Positions 14,393 to 22,873 of a stretch of DNA of 64,000 nucleotides are shown piece after piece. Within the stretch, counting starts at the first letter, position 1, and each line of letters begins with the position of its first letter. The translations under genes and the position numbers were made by a program. Source of the stretch: Halovivax asiaticus JCM 14624 (lineage in GTDB: Archaea; Halobacteriota; Halobacteria; Halobacteriales; Natrialbaceae); NCBI RefSeq assembly GCF_000337515.1, contig NZ_AOIQ01000017.1:62001-126000 (forward strand), given 5' to 3'. The notes under the pieces are model-generated. The model made no database searches, was not told where the DNA came from, and worked only from the letters and a program-made list of their open reading frames with translations.

Positions 14393-14860
14393 ATGGACGC
14401 GAGTATCGACGGTGTTCGCCTCGCCGGGACGCCATCGGGACCGGTTCCGGTGGTCATCCTCGGCGTGGCGGGCGAGACCGAGGTGCTCCCTATCTTCGTA
14501 GGGGCCGAGGAGGCGACCAGCATCGCTCGCGGGCTCGAAGCGACGGATATCGGGCGCCCGCTCACGCACGATCTCTTGCTCGACGTGATGGAGGAACTGG
14601 GCGGTCGCGTCGAACGCGTCGTCGTGAGCGATCTCGAGGAACGCGGCGAGGACGGCGGGACGTTCATCGCCGATCTCCACCTGACCACGCCGCGCGAGAC
14701 CGTCGTGATCGACGCCCGCCCCAGCGATTCGCTGGCGCTCGCCGCGCGGACGAACGTGCCGATCGAGATCTCGGAGTCGGTATTCGAACGGAGCAGCGAG
14801 GACCCAGCGCAGTACGACGAACTCACGGACATCCGTGAGCTCGGGGGTGAGGCGGCGTGA
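14393..14860 (+). CDS. DUF151 bifunctional-nuclease-family protein
   Basis: A 155-residue protein of the DUF151 (bifunctional nuclease, BFN) family. It has the typical core: PVVILGVAGETEVLPIFVGAEEATSIARGLE, then RPLTHDLLLDVMEELGGRVERVVV, then the conserved DARPSDSLALAARTNVPI. Plant and thermophile members are reported to cut DNA and RNA; the role in archaea is unclear. It lies between pdxT and hisE on the same strand, with gaps of 115 and 40 bp. Confidence 0.9.
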   Translation: MDASIDGVRLAGTPSGPVPVVILGVAGETEVLPIFVGAEEATSIARGLEATDIGRPLTHDLLLDVMEELGGRVERVVVSDLEERGEDGGTFIADLHLTTPRETVVIDARPSDSLALAARTNVPIEISESVFERSSEDPAQYDELTDIRELGGEAA

Positions 14861-14900
14861 GTGTCGCCACCGGCGGGCCCGAAGTGGTGGGTGAGCTCCC

Positions 14901-15242
14901 ATGAGTGACGACACCCCGGTATCGGCCGATGGGTCGAACTCGCCTGCGACGGAGCCGGACGCGCAGGTGCTCGCGGATCTGTTCGCCGTCATCGAGGATC
15001 GGAAAGCGACCCGACCGGAGGGGTCGTACACGGCGTCGCTGTTCGACCACGAGAAGGGCGAGAACGCCGTCCTCGAGAAGATCGGCGAGGAATCGACGGA
15101 GGTCGTCCTCGCCGCGAAGGACGACGACTCGGACGAACTGGCCGCCGAATCCGCCGACCTCGTCTATCACTTGCTCGTCTTGCTCTCGATGAAGGAGATG
15201 GACCTCACGGACCTGCTTTCGGCCCTCGAATCGCGGCGGTAG
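14901..15242 (+). CDS. hisE: phosphoribosyl-ATP pyrophosphatase HisE
   Basis: A 113-residue all-alpha MazG-fold enzyme that converts PR-ATP to PR-AMP, the second step of histidine synthesis. Signature elements are SYTASLFDHEKGENAVLEKIGEESTEVVLAAKDD (the ExxE metal-binding helix) and ESADLVYHLLVLL (the ExxD-type helix), followed by a short C-terminus. The polar N-terminal 25 residues are an acidic extension common in halophiles. No other his gene is near, as usual for scattered haloarchaeal his genes. Confidence 0.95.
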   Translation: MSDDTPVSADGSNSPATEPDAQVLADLFAVIEDRKATRPEGSYTASLFDHEKGENAVLEKIGEESTEVVLAAKDDDSDELAAESADLVYHLLVLLSMKEMDLTDLLSALESRR

Positions 15243-15359
15243 GAACGAAGGACGGTTCAGGTATCACACGCGCCGGTCGCTGACTCGTTCGGCTCGGTCA
15301 CTTGCGCCGGCCACTCTCAGCCATCCTGTCTCCCTTTACGAACGCTCACCCGGTCAGTC

Positions 15360-16280
15360 TCACTCGTCTAGGTACGGCTCGCAGACGCGTTCGACGCCGT
15401 CTTCGAAGTCGATCGCGGGTTCCCAGCCGGTCTCCGCCCGGAACTTCGAGCTGTCGGCGCAGGTGTGAAAGACGTAGTTGTCGATCGGGACCGGCTCGTA
15501 CTCGGGGTCGACGTCGGTGCCGAGCACCTCGTTGATCATGTCTATCATCTCGTTGAACGAGTAGGCCTCGCCTGTCCCGAGGTTGTATACGCCGTCCGCC
15601 TCGTGATCGGCGGCAAGTTCGAGCCCGTCGACGATATCCGAGACGTGGGTGAAGTCACGGGTCTGACTGCCGTCGGCCCAGAGGACGGGAGCGCGTCCGT
15701 TCGCGATCTCGTCCGTAAACTGCGAGACCGTGTTGGCGTACTCGCCTTTGTGTTCCTCGGCACCGCCGTAGCCCTGGTAGACCGAGAAGAAGCGCATGCC
15801 GGCGAGCGTGACGTCGTCGTGGAAGTTGCTGTAGTACTCGGCGTAGCGTTCGCGTCCGAGCATCGAGGCGTCGTAGCCCGTCGCGGCCTCGATGTCTAGA
15901 TCTTCGGGCGATGGATCGCGTCGGGAGCCGTAGATCGATGACGTCGAGGCGTAGACGAACGTGTCACAGCCGTCGTCGAGTGCCTGTTCGACGACGTTGA
16001 CGAACCCTTCGACGTTGACCCGGGCGCCCTGGCGCGGGTCGTCCTCTAACATCTGGCGACTCGAGAGGGCGGCGAGGTGGAAGACGGCGTCTACGTCGGT
16101 CGGCAGGTCGTCCTCCAGGACGTCTCGCTCGACGTATTCGACGCCGTCGTCGAGATTGTCAGCGGTTCCCAGATAGCCGTTGTCGAGGGCGACGACTGCG
16201 TTGTCCGCGGCGAGCGTGTTCGCGAGGTTCGACCCGATAAATCCCGCGCCGCCGGTGACGAGAATGCGAGCGTCCTGCAT
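15360..16280 (-). CDS. NAD-dependent nucleotide-sugar epimerase/dehydratase (GalE-like)
   Basis: A 306-residue extended short-chain dehydrogenase. ILVTGGAGFIGSNLANTLA is the NAD-binding Rossmann start, DNGYLG gives the acidic selector, and the catalytic set is STSSIYG (Ser/Thr) plus the YxxxK-like segment, here ERYAEYYSNF. That segment has Tyr but no Lys at the usual +4 position. The C-terminal substrate domain includes RDFTHVSDIVDGLELA and YNLGTGEAYSFNEM. The start MQDARILVTGG (16280) fits the fold. It probably modifies UDP- or dTDP-sugars for surface glycans made by the neighbouring genes. Exact reaction uncertain. Confidence 0.85.
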   Translation of the reverse strand: MQDARILVTGGAGFIGSNLANTLAADNAVVALDNGYLGTADNLDDGVEYVERDVLEDDLPTDVDAVFHLAALSSRQMLEDDPRQGARVNVEGFVNVVEQALDDGCDTFVYASTSSIYGSRRDPSPEDLDIEAATGYDASMLGRERYAEYYSNFHDDVTLAGMRFFSVYQGYGGAEEHKGEYANTVSQFTDEIANGRAPVLWADGSQTRDFTHVSDIVDGLELAADHEADGVYNLGTGEAYSFNEMIDMINEVLGTDVDPEYEPVPIDNYVFHTCADSSKFRAETGWEPAIDFEDGVERVCEPYLDE

Positions 16281-16439
16281 ACCGCCTCCTTCGACTGTGG
16301 GTCTTTTACGCGTTACGAGGCGAACACTCATCAGGGCGGTCGTTGGACGCCACCGGTATGAGGCGCGACGCAACGACATTGGGGCGCCCTCTCCTCGATG
16401 ATGGGTGCGTCACACCGGGGGCTCGACGGGTGATGCGAC

Positions 16440-17855
16440 GTGGCTGATCGATGGCCACTGGCCGACTGGAGTGACCACTCCGGCTTCTCACTCCGTCCGC
16501 TCGTCACGCGGAACCGGTTGCGACTCCTGTTCGCGCTCGTCCTCCTCGTCGCGGCCGCGTCCCTCGTCGTCGCGTCGGCCGGGAATCTCTCGACGGCGAC
16601 GCAGTCGGACGTCCCCCGCGCGCCGCCGACGGAGAATCACACGGTCGTCACCGAATCCGGTCGTGCCGGGACGATCACGGTCTACGAACCGAACGGCGAC
16701 GTGCTGTACTACGACAACGAGCGGACCAAGTACTTCGACGTCGACCCGGTCCCGGGCGATCCGATGACCATCGAGTACACGGCGTCGGACACCATCCACA
16801 CCGCGGGCCCGACCTGCCGGGAACCTCCCTGCACCCGGAACGTCTTCGAACGCGTGGATCTCGAGACCGGCGCGGTCGAGACCATCTACGAGCGCTACGA
16901 CTACAAGGAGAACGCCGGCGAGTGGCACGACGCGGCCCGCATCAACGAGACCCACGTCGCGATCGCCGATATCGTCGCCGATCAGGTGTTCGTGGTGAAC
17001 ACCGAGACGGAACTGGTCGAGTGGCTCTGGGACGCCCAGGCCGACTTCCCCTTAGACGGGGGCGGCCCGTACCCGGGTGACTGGGCGCACATCAACGACG
17101 TCGAGTACGTCGACGCGCCGGGGGATCCGAACGACGGCCGCATCGTGGCCAGCCTGCGAAACCAGGATCAGGTCGTCTTCCTCGATCCCCAGGCGGGGCT
17201 CGTCGACGACTGGACGCTCGGCGCGGAGGACGACTACGACGTCCAGTACGAGCAGCACAACCCGGATTACATCCCCGAATCGCGCGGCGGGCCGGCGCTC
17301 GTCGTCGCCGACTCCGAGAACGGTCGCGTCCAGGAGTTCCAGCGTGAGGACGGCGAGTGGGTCCGCTCCTGGGAGTGGGCGGACGGGACGATCCAGTGGC
17401 CAAGGGACGCCGACCGACTCCCGAACGGAAACACCCTCATCGCCGACTCGCACGGCCAGCGGGTGATCGAGGTGAACCCGTCGGGCGAGATCGTCTGGGA
17501 GGTTCCCTCGACACTCCCCTACGAGGCCGAGCGTCTGGAAACCGGGTCGGAGAGCGCGGGCGGGCAGAGCGCGGCGGCGCTCGGCCTGGATTCACGGACG
17601 GCAACGGCTTCGGCCAACGGCGGGCACATCCTGTCGACACCGGCCCGGATGGCCGAGGACCTCGTCGAGTGGCTCTTGCCCCACCGGGTCTACAACGGAC
17701 TGCTCTTCGCGACGCCGGCCTGGATGGGCGGGGCCGAGTTCGCGGTCGTGGCGATTGCCCTGCTCGTCGCGGTGGGCTGGATCGGTGCGGAGGTCAAGTG
17801 GAAACTTCACGACGCGGGCGTGCGATTCCGCTCGCCGATCTACCGGCGAGAGTGA
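16440..17855 (+). CDS. membrane-anchored arylsulfotransferase-like beta-propeller protein
   Basis: A 471-residue protein resembling the arylsulfotransferase (ASST/ASSC) family of beta-propellers. An N-terminal membrane segment (about 27-46, LLFALVLLVAAASLVVAS) leads to an exterior domain. Repeated propeller blades show motifs such as EWHDAARINETHVAIADI, DWAHINDVEY, IVASLRNQDQVVFLD, YIPESRGGPALVVADSENGRVQEF, WPRDADRLPNGNTLIADSHG and VIEVNPSGEIVWEV. A second helix lies near the C-terminus (AEFAVVAIALLVAVGWIGAE). The start is GTG 16440. Whether it transfers sulfate is unproven; the surface-sugar and hydrolase neighbours make glycan modification plausible. Confidence 0.8.
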   Translation: MADRWPLADWSDHSGFSLRPLVTRNRLRLLFALVLLVAAASLVVASAGNLSTATQSDVPRAPPTENHTVVTESGRAGTITVYEPNGDVLYYDNERTKYFDVDPVPGDPMTIEYTASDTIHTAGPTCREPPCTRNVFERVDLETGAVETIYERYDYKENAGEWHDAARINETHVAIADIVADQVFVVNTETELVEWLWDAQADFPLDGGGPYPGDWAHINDVEYVDAPGDPNDGRIVASLRNQDQVVFLDPQAGLVDDWTLGAEDDYDVQYEQHNPDYIPESRGGPALVVADSENGRVQEFQREDGEWVRSWEWADGTIQWPRDADRLPNGNTLIADSHGQRVIEVNPSGEIVWEVPSTLPYEAERLETGSESAGGQSAAALGLDSRTATASANGGHILSTPARMAEDLVEWLLPHRVYNGLLFATPAWMGGAEFAVVAIALLVAVGWIGAEVKWKLHDAGVRFRSPIYRRE

Positions 17856-17915
17856 GCACACCGCTCGTGAGGTGTCATGAGGGAGTACGCGATTCGATTC
17901 TGGCAGCCAAGCGAC

Positions 17916-18452
17916 TCACACGAGCAGGTAGCCGCCGAGCAGGTAGAGGCCGGCGAGAACGGACTGGAACGTGAGCGACCCGAGCGCCGAGAGGGTGACG
18001 AAGGTTCGCCAGTCGATCCGGGACAGGCCGGCCGGGACGGTCAGCAGGCCGCGCACGAACAGGAGCGTGTTACTCATCGGAATCGCGAGCCGTCCCCACC
18101 GATCGAACCACCCGTCGAACCGTTCGAGCCGCGATTCGGTGAGCGGGACCCACCGCTTTCGCAGGACGTACTCGCGGCCCGCGCGACGGGCGACGACGAA
18201 GAGCGTTGCCTGTCCGATCGTCGTCCCGACGACCGCGATGGCAACGATCGTCACCGCGTCGTGGATCGTCGACCCGATCAGCGCCAACGCGGCCGGCACG
18301 ACGAGCTCGGAGGGCATGAACCGGAGTAACATCGCGCCCTCCATGACGCAGAGACAGAAGAGCACGACCAGCGCCCCGTCGGACGTGAGAACCGACTCCA
18401 GCCACTGGGGCGTCCTGTCGGCTACGAGGACGATCGTGCTGTGCGTCGCCAT
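17916..18452 (-). CDS. DedA/VTT-family membrane protein
   Basis: A 178-residue polytopic protein of the SNARE-associated/VTT (DedA) family, members of which are linked to lipid scrambling or undecaprenyl-phosphate recycling. It has hydrophobic helices at about 26-58, 66-90, 128-150 and 155-177. Family motifs are EGAMLLRFMPSELVVPAA (the E...P..E re-entrant loop) and GWFDRWGRLAIPMSNTLLFVRGLLTVPAGLSRI, matching the F/G-R-x-x-P...R...P-x-G pattern. It converges with the arylsulfotransferase-like gene. Confidence 0.85.
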   Translation of the reverse strand: MATHSTIVLVADRTPQWLESVLTSDGALVVLFCLCVMEGAMLLRFMPSELVVPAALALIGSTIHDAVTIVAIAVVGTTIGQATLFVVARRAGREYVLRKRWVPLTESRLERFDGWFDRWGRLAIPMSNTLLFVRGLLTVPAGLSRIDWRTFVTLSALGSLTFQSVLAGLYLLGGYLLV

Positions 18453-18621
18453 CGACGCAGTTCACACCACCACCGAACGTAAGCGTTGTTCGGTAGCCGG
18501 TGCCTGTCGCTCGCCGTCGCGTGATTGCTACCGTCCGTCGATCGACACGCCCACGGGCGGAACTCCGTGCAGCCGGTCGTCCCCCGAACGTTGTTAGGCG
18601 CTGCGTTCCAACTGATCACGT

Positions 18622-19083
18622 ATGGATCCGGCGCGGGCGGTCTTTCTCGCTATCGCGTTCGCGACCCACGCGTTCGTCGGATACACGCTGGTTCGAGCGT
18701 TCACGACGGCCGATCCTCGACTGGGATTGCTGTTCGGCCTGCTCCCTGACGCGGACTTTCTGTTTCCGGCCGCGCTCGAGTGGCCGTTCGTCCATCGTGG
18801 GATCAGCCACTCGCCGTTCGCCTGGCTGGTGTTCGTCGCGGCTGCACTCGCCGTTCGCGACCGGACGGTCGGACTCGCGGTCGGGTTCGCGTACGGCTCG
18901 CACCTGCTGCTGGACTCGCTGTCTCCGAAGGGCATCCAGTGGCTGTTCCCGCTTCGAACCACTTGGAGCCCCGGACTGCCGATCCACAACGTGATCGACA
19001 CGCCGTTGCTCTGGATTGGCTGTCTCGTCCTGCTGGCCGTTCGGACCGACGCGCTCGATCCGCTCACCGAACGGCTTCCCTGA
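18622..19083 (+). CDS. DUF457 (YdjM-like) membrane-bound metal-dependent hydrolase
   Basis: A 153-residue integral membrane protein of the LexA-binding/YdjM-like DUF457 family. The pattern is GLLFGLLPDADFLFP (first acidic metal site), HRGISHSPFAW (HRGxxHS motif), GFAYGSHLLLDSLSPKGIQWLFP (HLLLD and SPxG). These His and Asp residues probably bind a metal at the membrane. The biochemical activity of the family is not established. It converges with a second copy at 19157-19633. Confidence 0.82.
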   Translation: MDPARAVFLAIAFATHAFVGYTLVRAFTTADPRLGLLFGLLPDADFLFPAALEWPFVHRGISHSPFAWLVFVAAALAVRDRTVGLAVGFAYGSHLLLDSLSPKGIQWLFPLRTTWSPGLPIHNVIDTPLLWIGCLVLLAVRTDALDPLTERLP

Positions 19084-19156
19084 TGCGCAGGCCGGACACG
19101 AAGTGCTCGTCGCGGGTGCGCAGCGCTGCTGTCACCGATTCGTCGACCGACTTCCG

Positions 19157-19633
19157 TCACCCTCCGACGTACGTGACGACGAGCGCGCCGGTAAAGGCGC
19201 CCGATCCGGCGAGCAGGAACGTCCGATTGACTCGCGGATTCTTCGAGGCGAACCACTCGAGCGTGACGTGGGCGCGCCAGAGCGGCGCGAACGGGCTGAT
19301 CCCCATCGGCGTCACCACGTCGCCGGCGAGGTGTGCGAGGATGCCCGCGAATCCGACGAGGAAGCCGAACTCGAACGCCACTGGGACGCTCGGAGCGACG
19401 AGTGCCGTCCCGACACCGGCGATCAGCCCGACGAGGGCGGCGAACCAGACGGTGTGGGTCGGGCCACGGTGGGCGACGAACGGGAGCGGATCGTCGAAGT
19501 CGGGGAGGGTGGCGACGCCGATGGCGACGACGGCGCCGACGAGCGCGAGCCAGCGCGAGTACTGGCTGGCGACCACGGGAAGGACCGGCGCGTACAGCAG
19601 GGCGTTCAACCCGGCGTGTCCGTCGCGATACAC
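19157..19633 (-). CDS. second DUF457-family membrane hydrolase
   Basis: A 158-residue paralogue-type protein of the same family, with ATLPDFDDPLPFVAHRGPTHTVWFAALVG (D-x-D and HRGxTHT) and HLAGDVVTPMGISPFAPLW (HLxxDxxTxxG). Five or so membrane segments make up most of its length. It starts MYRDGHAGLNALLYAP. The gene lies tail to tail with the other DUF457 gene, 73 bp apart, and is preceded by a 19-bp tandem repeat array. Role unknown. Confidence 0.85.
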   Translation of the reverse strand: MYRDGHAGLNALLYAPVLPVVASQYSRWLALVGAVVAIGVATLPDFDDPLPFVAHRGPTHTVWFAALVGLIAGVGTALVAPSVPVAFEFGFLVGFAGILAHLAGDVVTPMGISPFAPLWRAHVTLEWFASKNPRVNRTFLLAGSGAFTGALVVTYVGG

Positions 19634-19670
19634 GCAGGAACTGAGGTGTGCGTGTGCATTACGCTGTCGC

Positions 19671-19740
19671 CTGAACGACGTGGTGGCGTCAGATCGACGT
19701 GGTTGCGTCTGACCGACGTGGTGTCGTCTGAACGACCTGC
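19671..19740. repeat. 19-bp tandem repeat, 3.7 copies
   Basis: The units start at 19671, 19690, 19709 and 19728 and follow CTGAACGACGTGGTGGCGT with few changes (CGACGTGGT is exact in the first three). The array lies 38 bp upstream of the DUF457 gene start at 19633 on its promoter side. Copies are evenly spaced at just under two helical turns, as expected for cooperative protein binding or for replication slippage. Confidence 0.85.
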
Positions 19741-19806
19741 CGTTACTCGAACGATGTGGCCGCCGAATCGCCGATGTGGGACGTCTCGGCCGGCGGTGTC
19801 GAGTCC

Positions 19807-20826
19807 TCAGCTAAGTGAGCGGACGCCGAACGCCGAGACCGAAATCCCGCCGACGACGATGGGCATCCAGTAGACCGCCCCCCGGAAGATGAGCACGGCG
19901 GCGGTCACGGTCGAGGCCGGGATGCCGGTCGTCGGGACGAGCAGGGCGACGAAGGCGAGGTCGATCCCGCCGAGGCCGCCGGGGAGGGGCGCCGCGCCGG
20001 CGACGTTCGCCAGCGGGATGACGAACAGCGCGACGTAGGCCGGGATGCTGTAGCCGAGGGCGGCGAACGCGACGACGAGCGCGGCCGTCTGGAAGAGCCA
20101 ACCGGTGAGCGAGAGGCCGACGACGGCGCCGAGGCGCCAGCGACTCGTCGCGATACGTTCGATGTTGTCGAAGAAGTGATCGAGTCGCTCTCGCAGCTCC
20201 GTCTCGAAGGCCTCGGCGTCGACGCGGGAGCGGCCAAGTCGGCCGGCGATCGACGAGAGGGCGCCGGGGAGTCGCTCGCCGATCCGTTCTCGGTAGCGCC
20301 AGACGGCCCCGATCACGAGCACGACGCCGCCGATGAGCACCACCGCCGAGGTGACCGCTGTCTCGAGGCGCTGGCCGATGGCGGCGGTCGTCGCGTAGTA
20401 GCTGACGCCGACGAAGATGAGCGAGATCGACGGCACGACGTTCAGGACGTCGACGCTCGCGATGCCGACGAGCCCGGTCTCGTAGCGCGACTCGGTGATC
20501 TTCGAGATGATCAGCGCGGCGACGGGTTCGCCGCCGGCCTGGCCGAACGGCGTCACGTTGTTGGCGAAGACGGCGCCGGCGTAGACGAACAGCGCGGTCA
20601 CGACCGGAATCCGGACGTCTAACACGCCGAGGACCGTCCGGAGCATCAGGCCCCAGGCGGCGAGCCAGCACAGCGCGAGCCCGAACGTCAGCGCGACGTA
20701 GGCCGGTCTGGCGGTACGGAGGGCGTCGACGACGCGGCCGGCGCCCACGACGAACAGCAAAATCGTGATGAGCGCAATCGCCCCGAGCCCCGCGAGGAGA
20801 AACGTCGCTCGGGTCCGACCGTTCAT
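19807..20826 (-). CDS. UPF0104 (AglD/MprF-like) flippase-family membrane protein
   Basis: A 339-residue protein of the lysylphosphatidylglycerol-synthase transmembrane-region/UPF0104 family, with about eight membrane helices. Family motifs are VFANNVTPFGQAGGEPVAA, the conserved P-x-G-x-x-G-x-x-x-A block, and PLPGGLGGIDLAFVALLVPTTG near the C-terminus. The start MNGRTRATFLLAGLGAIA (20826) places the first helix at the N-terminus; the longer frame upstream is not protein-like. Related proteins handle lipid-linked substrates, fitting the adjacent glycosyltransferases. Which lipid it handles is unknown. Confidence 0.85.
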   Translation of the reverse strand: MNGRTRATFLLAGLGAIALITILLFVVGAGRVVDALRTARPAYVALTFGLALCWLAAWGLMLRTVLGVLDVRIPVVTALFVYAGAVFANNVTPFGQAGGEPVAALIISKITESRYETGLVGIASVDVLNVVPSISLIFVGVSYYATTAAIGQRLETAVTSAVVLIGGVVLVIGAVWRYRERIGERLPGALSSIAGRLGRSRVDAEAFETELRERLDHFFDNIERIATSRWRLGAVVGLSLTGWLFQTAALVVAFAALGYSIPAYVALFVIPLANVAGAAPLPGGLGGIDLAFVALLVPTTGIPASTVTAAVLIFRGAVYWMPIVVGGISVSAFGVRSLS

Positions 20827-21070
20827 ACGCCTACTCGTTCGTTCCCCGACTTGAAGCGTCCGATTATCGTCGCCATAGGCCGGGGCGACGATCGTGTACG
20901 GAGCGCCGAACGGTACCAACAACCGGAGGGTGCTGAAATCGACAGAGACCGACCACCGACAGGTACCGGCAAGTACCGTTCGCCGGAAGGGGCCGAGTAC
21001 TGACATATGACGACTATTGACGGGTCCAGAGTGCCGACAGTTGCTATCGTCTTCGTGGTCCGTACCCGGC

Positions 21071-21081
21071 GCCGATTTAAG
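21071..21081 (+). promoter_or_regulatory. TATA element of the hydrolase/glycosyltransferase run
   Basis: CCGATTTAAGG lies 26-36 bp before the ATG at 21107, so initiation would fall next to the start codon (leaderless). It is in the divergent gap with the UPF0104 gene. Confidence 0.5.
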
Positions 21082-21106
21082 GGGCTGGCTGTGGTGGAAG
21101 CGACGG

Positions 21107-22735
21107 ATGGTCGCCAGTCCCCAGCGGAACGTCCTCTTCGTGATCTTGGATACGGTCAGGAAGGATCACCTGGGCCCGTACGGCGCCGACAGCCAGCCGA
21201 CTCCCACACTCACCCGGTTCGCCGAGGACGCGACCGTCTTCGAGTCGGCCGTCGCACCCGCACCGTGGACGCTTCCGGTCCACGCGTCGCTGTTCACCGG
21301 CCTGTACCCGAGTCAGCACGGCGCCACGCAGGAGCGGCCGTACCTCGACGACGCGACGACCCTGGCCGCGACGCTCTCGGCGGCCGGCTACGAGACGGGC
21401 TGTTTCACGTCGAACGCCTGGATATCGCCCTATACGGGACTTACTGACGGGTTCGACGCACAGCGATCGTTCTTCGAGGTGCTCCCGAGCGACGTCCTCT
21501 CGGGCCCGCTCGCTCGGACCTGGCGAACCATCGTCGAGTCGGACCCCCTCCGTGGCGTTGCCTCGCGCCTCGTCAGAGCCGGGGCGACGGCCCACGACTA
21601 CCTGGCGAGCGGTGACGGCGCGGACTCGAAGACGCCGGCGGTGATCGACCGGACGCGTTCGTTCGTCAGGGCGGCCGAGCGGGAGCGGACGGCCAGCGAC
21701 CCCGGCTGGTTCGCGTTCGTCAACCTGATGGACGCTCATTTGCCGTACTATCCCCCAGCGGAGTATCGCGAGCGGTTCGCTCCAGACACCGACCCCGACG
21801 CAGTCTGCCAGAGTTCCAAGACCTACAACGCCGGGGTGCGTGAGGTCGACGCCGAGGAGTGGGACGCGATCGGCGCCCTCTACGACGCCGAGATCGCCCA
21901 CATGGACGCCGAACTCGGTCGGCTCTTCGCGTGGCTCCGCGATACTGGTCGGTGGGAGGAGACGACGGTCGTCGTCGCGTCCGATCACGGCGAGCTCCAC
22001 GGCGAACACGGCCTCTACGGTCACGAGTTCGCCCTCTACGACGAACTCGTGAACGTCCCGCTCCTGGTGAAACACCCCGATCTCGACCAGGGCCGACGGG
22101 ACGACCTCGTCGAACTCCTCGATCTGTACCACACGATCCTCGACGTGCTGGACGTCGACCCGGCGGCGGTCTGGGACGGACTGGCACGGGGTGCTGGTGA
22201 ACCGGGCAGTGAATCCGCTTCCGGCCCGTCGCCACCCGCGCTCGTCGCCCGCGACACGACCAGATCCCTGCTCGCCGACGAGTACCGCTCGTTCGACGAC
22301 GTGTCTCGCCCTGACCCCGGTCAGCGAGCCGTTCATGACGCTCCCGACGATTACGCCTTCGTCGAGTACGCCAGACCACTTATCGAGCGCCACCACCTAG
22401 AGGCGAAGGCGTCAGAGGCTGGACGCTCCCTCCCCGACGACCATCGATCGGGCGCGCGCCAGCGGGCGGCGCGCAGCACCGACGCCAAGTACGTTCGCGC
22501 CGATCGAATCCCCGACGAGGGGTACCGACTCGATATCGACCCGGCGGAAACGACGCCGGTCGATCCGGAGACGGACGAGGTGGTCGCCGCGGCCGAACGC
22601 GCGCTCGCCTGGTTCGAAACCGCGGTCGGCGGCACCTGGGACGACGCGTCCGGACCGACCGACCCGGCCGACGTCCTCTCGGACGTGGACGACCGAACCC
22701 GCGACCGGTTGCGCGAGCTCGGATATCTAGAGTGA
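21107..22735 (+). CDS. alkaline-phosphatase-superfamily hydrolase annotated as sulfatase
   Basis: A 542-residue sulfatase-fold protein. The metal-binding start is NVLFVILDTVRKDHLGPYG. The nucleophile region reads APAPWTLPVHASLFTGLYPSQHG: where true sulfatases have Cys or Ser in C/S-x-P-x-R, this has Thr55 and no Arg. Later metal ligands are VVVASDHGELHGEHGLYGHEF. A Thr nucleophile suggests phosphodiester or phosphotransferase chemistry rather than formylglycine sulfatase action. ATG 21107 follows a TATA element by the leaderless distance. No signal peptide is seen, so it is probably cytoplasmic. Confidence 0.85.
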   Translation: MVASPQRNVLFVILDTVRKDHLGPYGADSQPTPTLTRFAEDATVFESAVAPAPWTLPVHASLFTGLYPSQHGATQERPYLDDATTLAATLSAAGYETGCFTSNAWISPYTGLTDGFDAQRSFFEVLPSDVLSGPLARTWRTIVESDPLRGVASRLVRAGATAHDYLASGDGADSKTPAVIDRTRSFVRAAERERTASDPGWFAFVNLMDAHLPYYPPAEYRERFAPDTDPDAVCQSSKTYNAGVREVDAEEWDAIGALYDAEIAHMDAELGRLFAWLRDTGRWEETTVVVASDHGELHGEHGLYGHEFALYDELVNVPLLVKHPDLDQGRRDDLVELLDLYHTILDVLDVDPAAVWDGLARGAGEPGSESASGPSPPALVARDTTRSLLADEYRSFDDVSRPDPGQRAVHDAPDDYAFVEYARPLIERHHLEAKASEAGRSLPDDHRSGARQRAARSTDAKYVRADRIPDEGYRLDIDPAETTPVDPETDEVVAAAERALAWFETAVGGTWDDASGPTDPADVLSDVDDRTRDRLRELGYLE

Positions 22736-22873
22736 GTGGTACGTCGGCAGCATGGGGCTGACCGTTCCGGCGCACGTTGACGTCTGCTGGCGATTCGCCG
22801 GGCGCGGGTGGTCCGATGCCGTGATTGTCCGATCCCAATACAATTACGTAGGTCCGCTCGAAAGCCCTCGATA

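Noticed and set aside
20827-21006. N-terminal 60-residue extension of the UPF0104 protein
   Set aside because: Contains no membrane or family features and crosses the promoter region.
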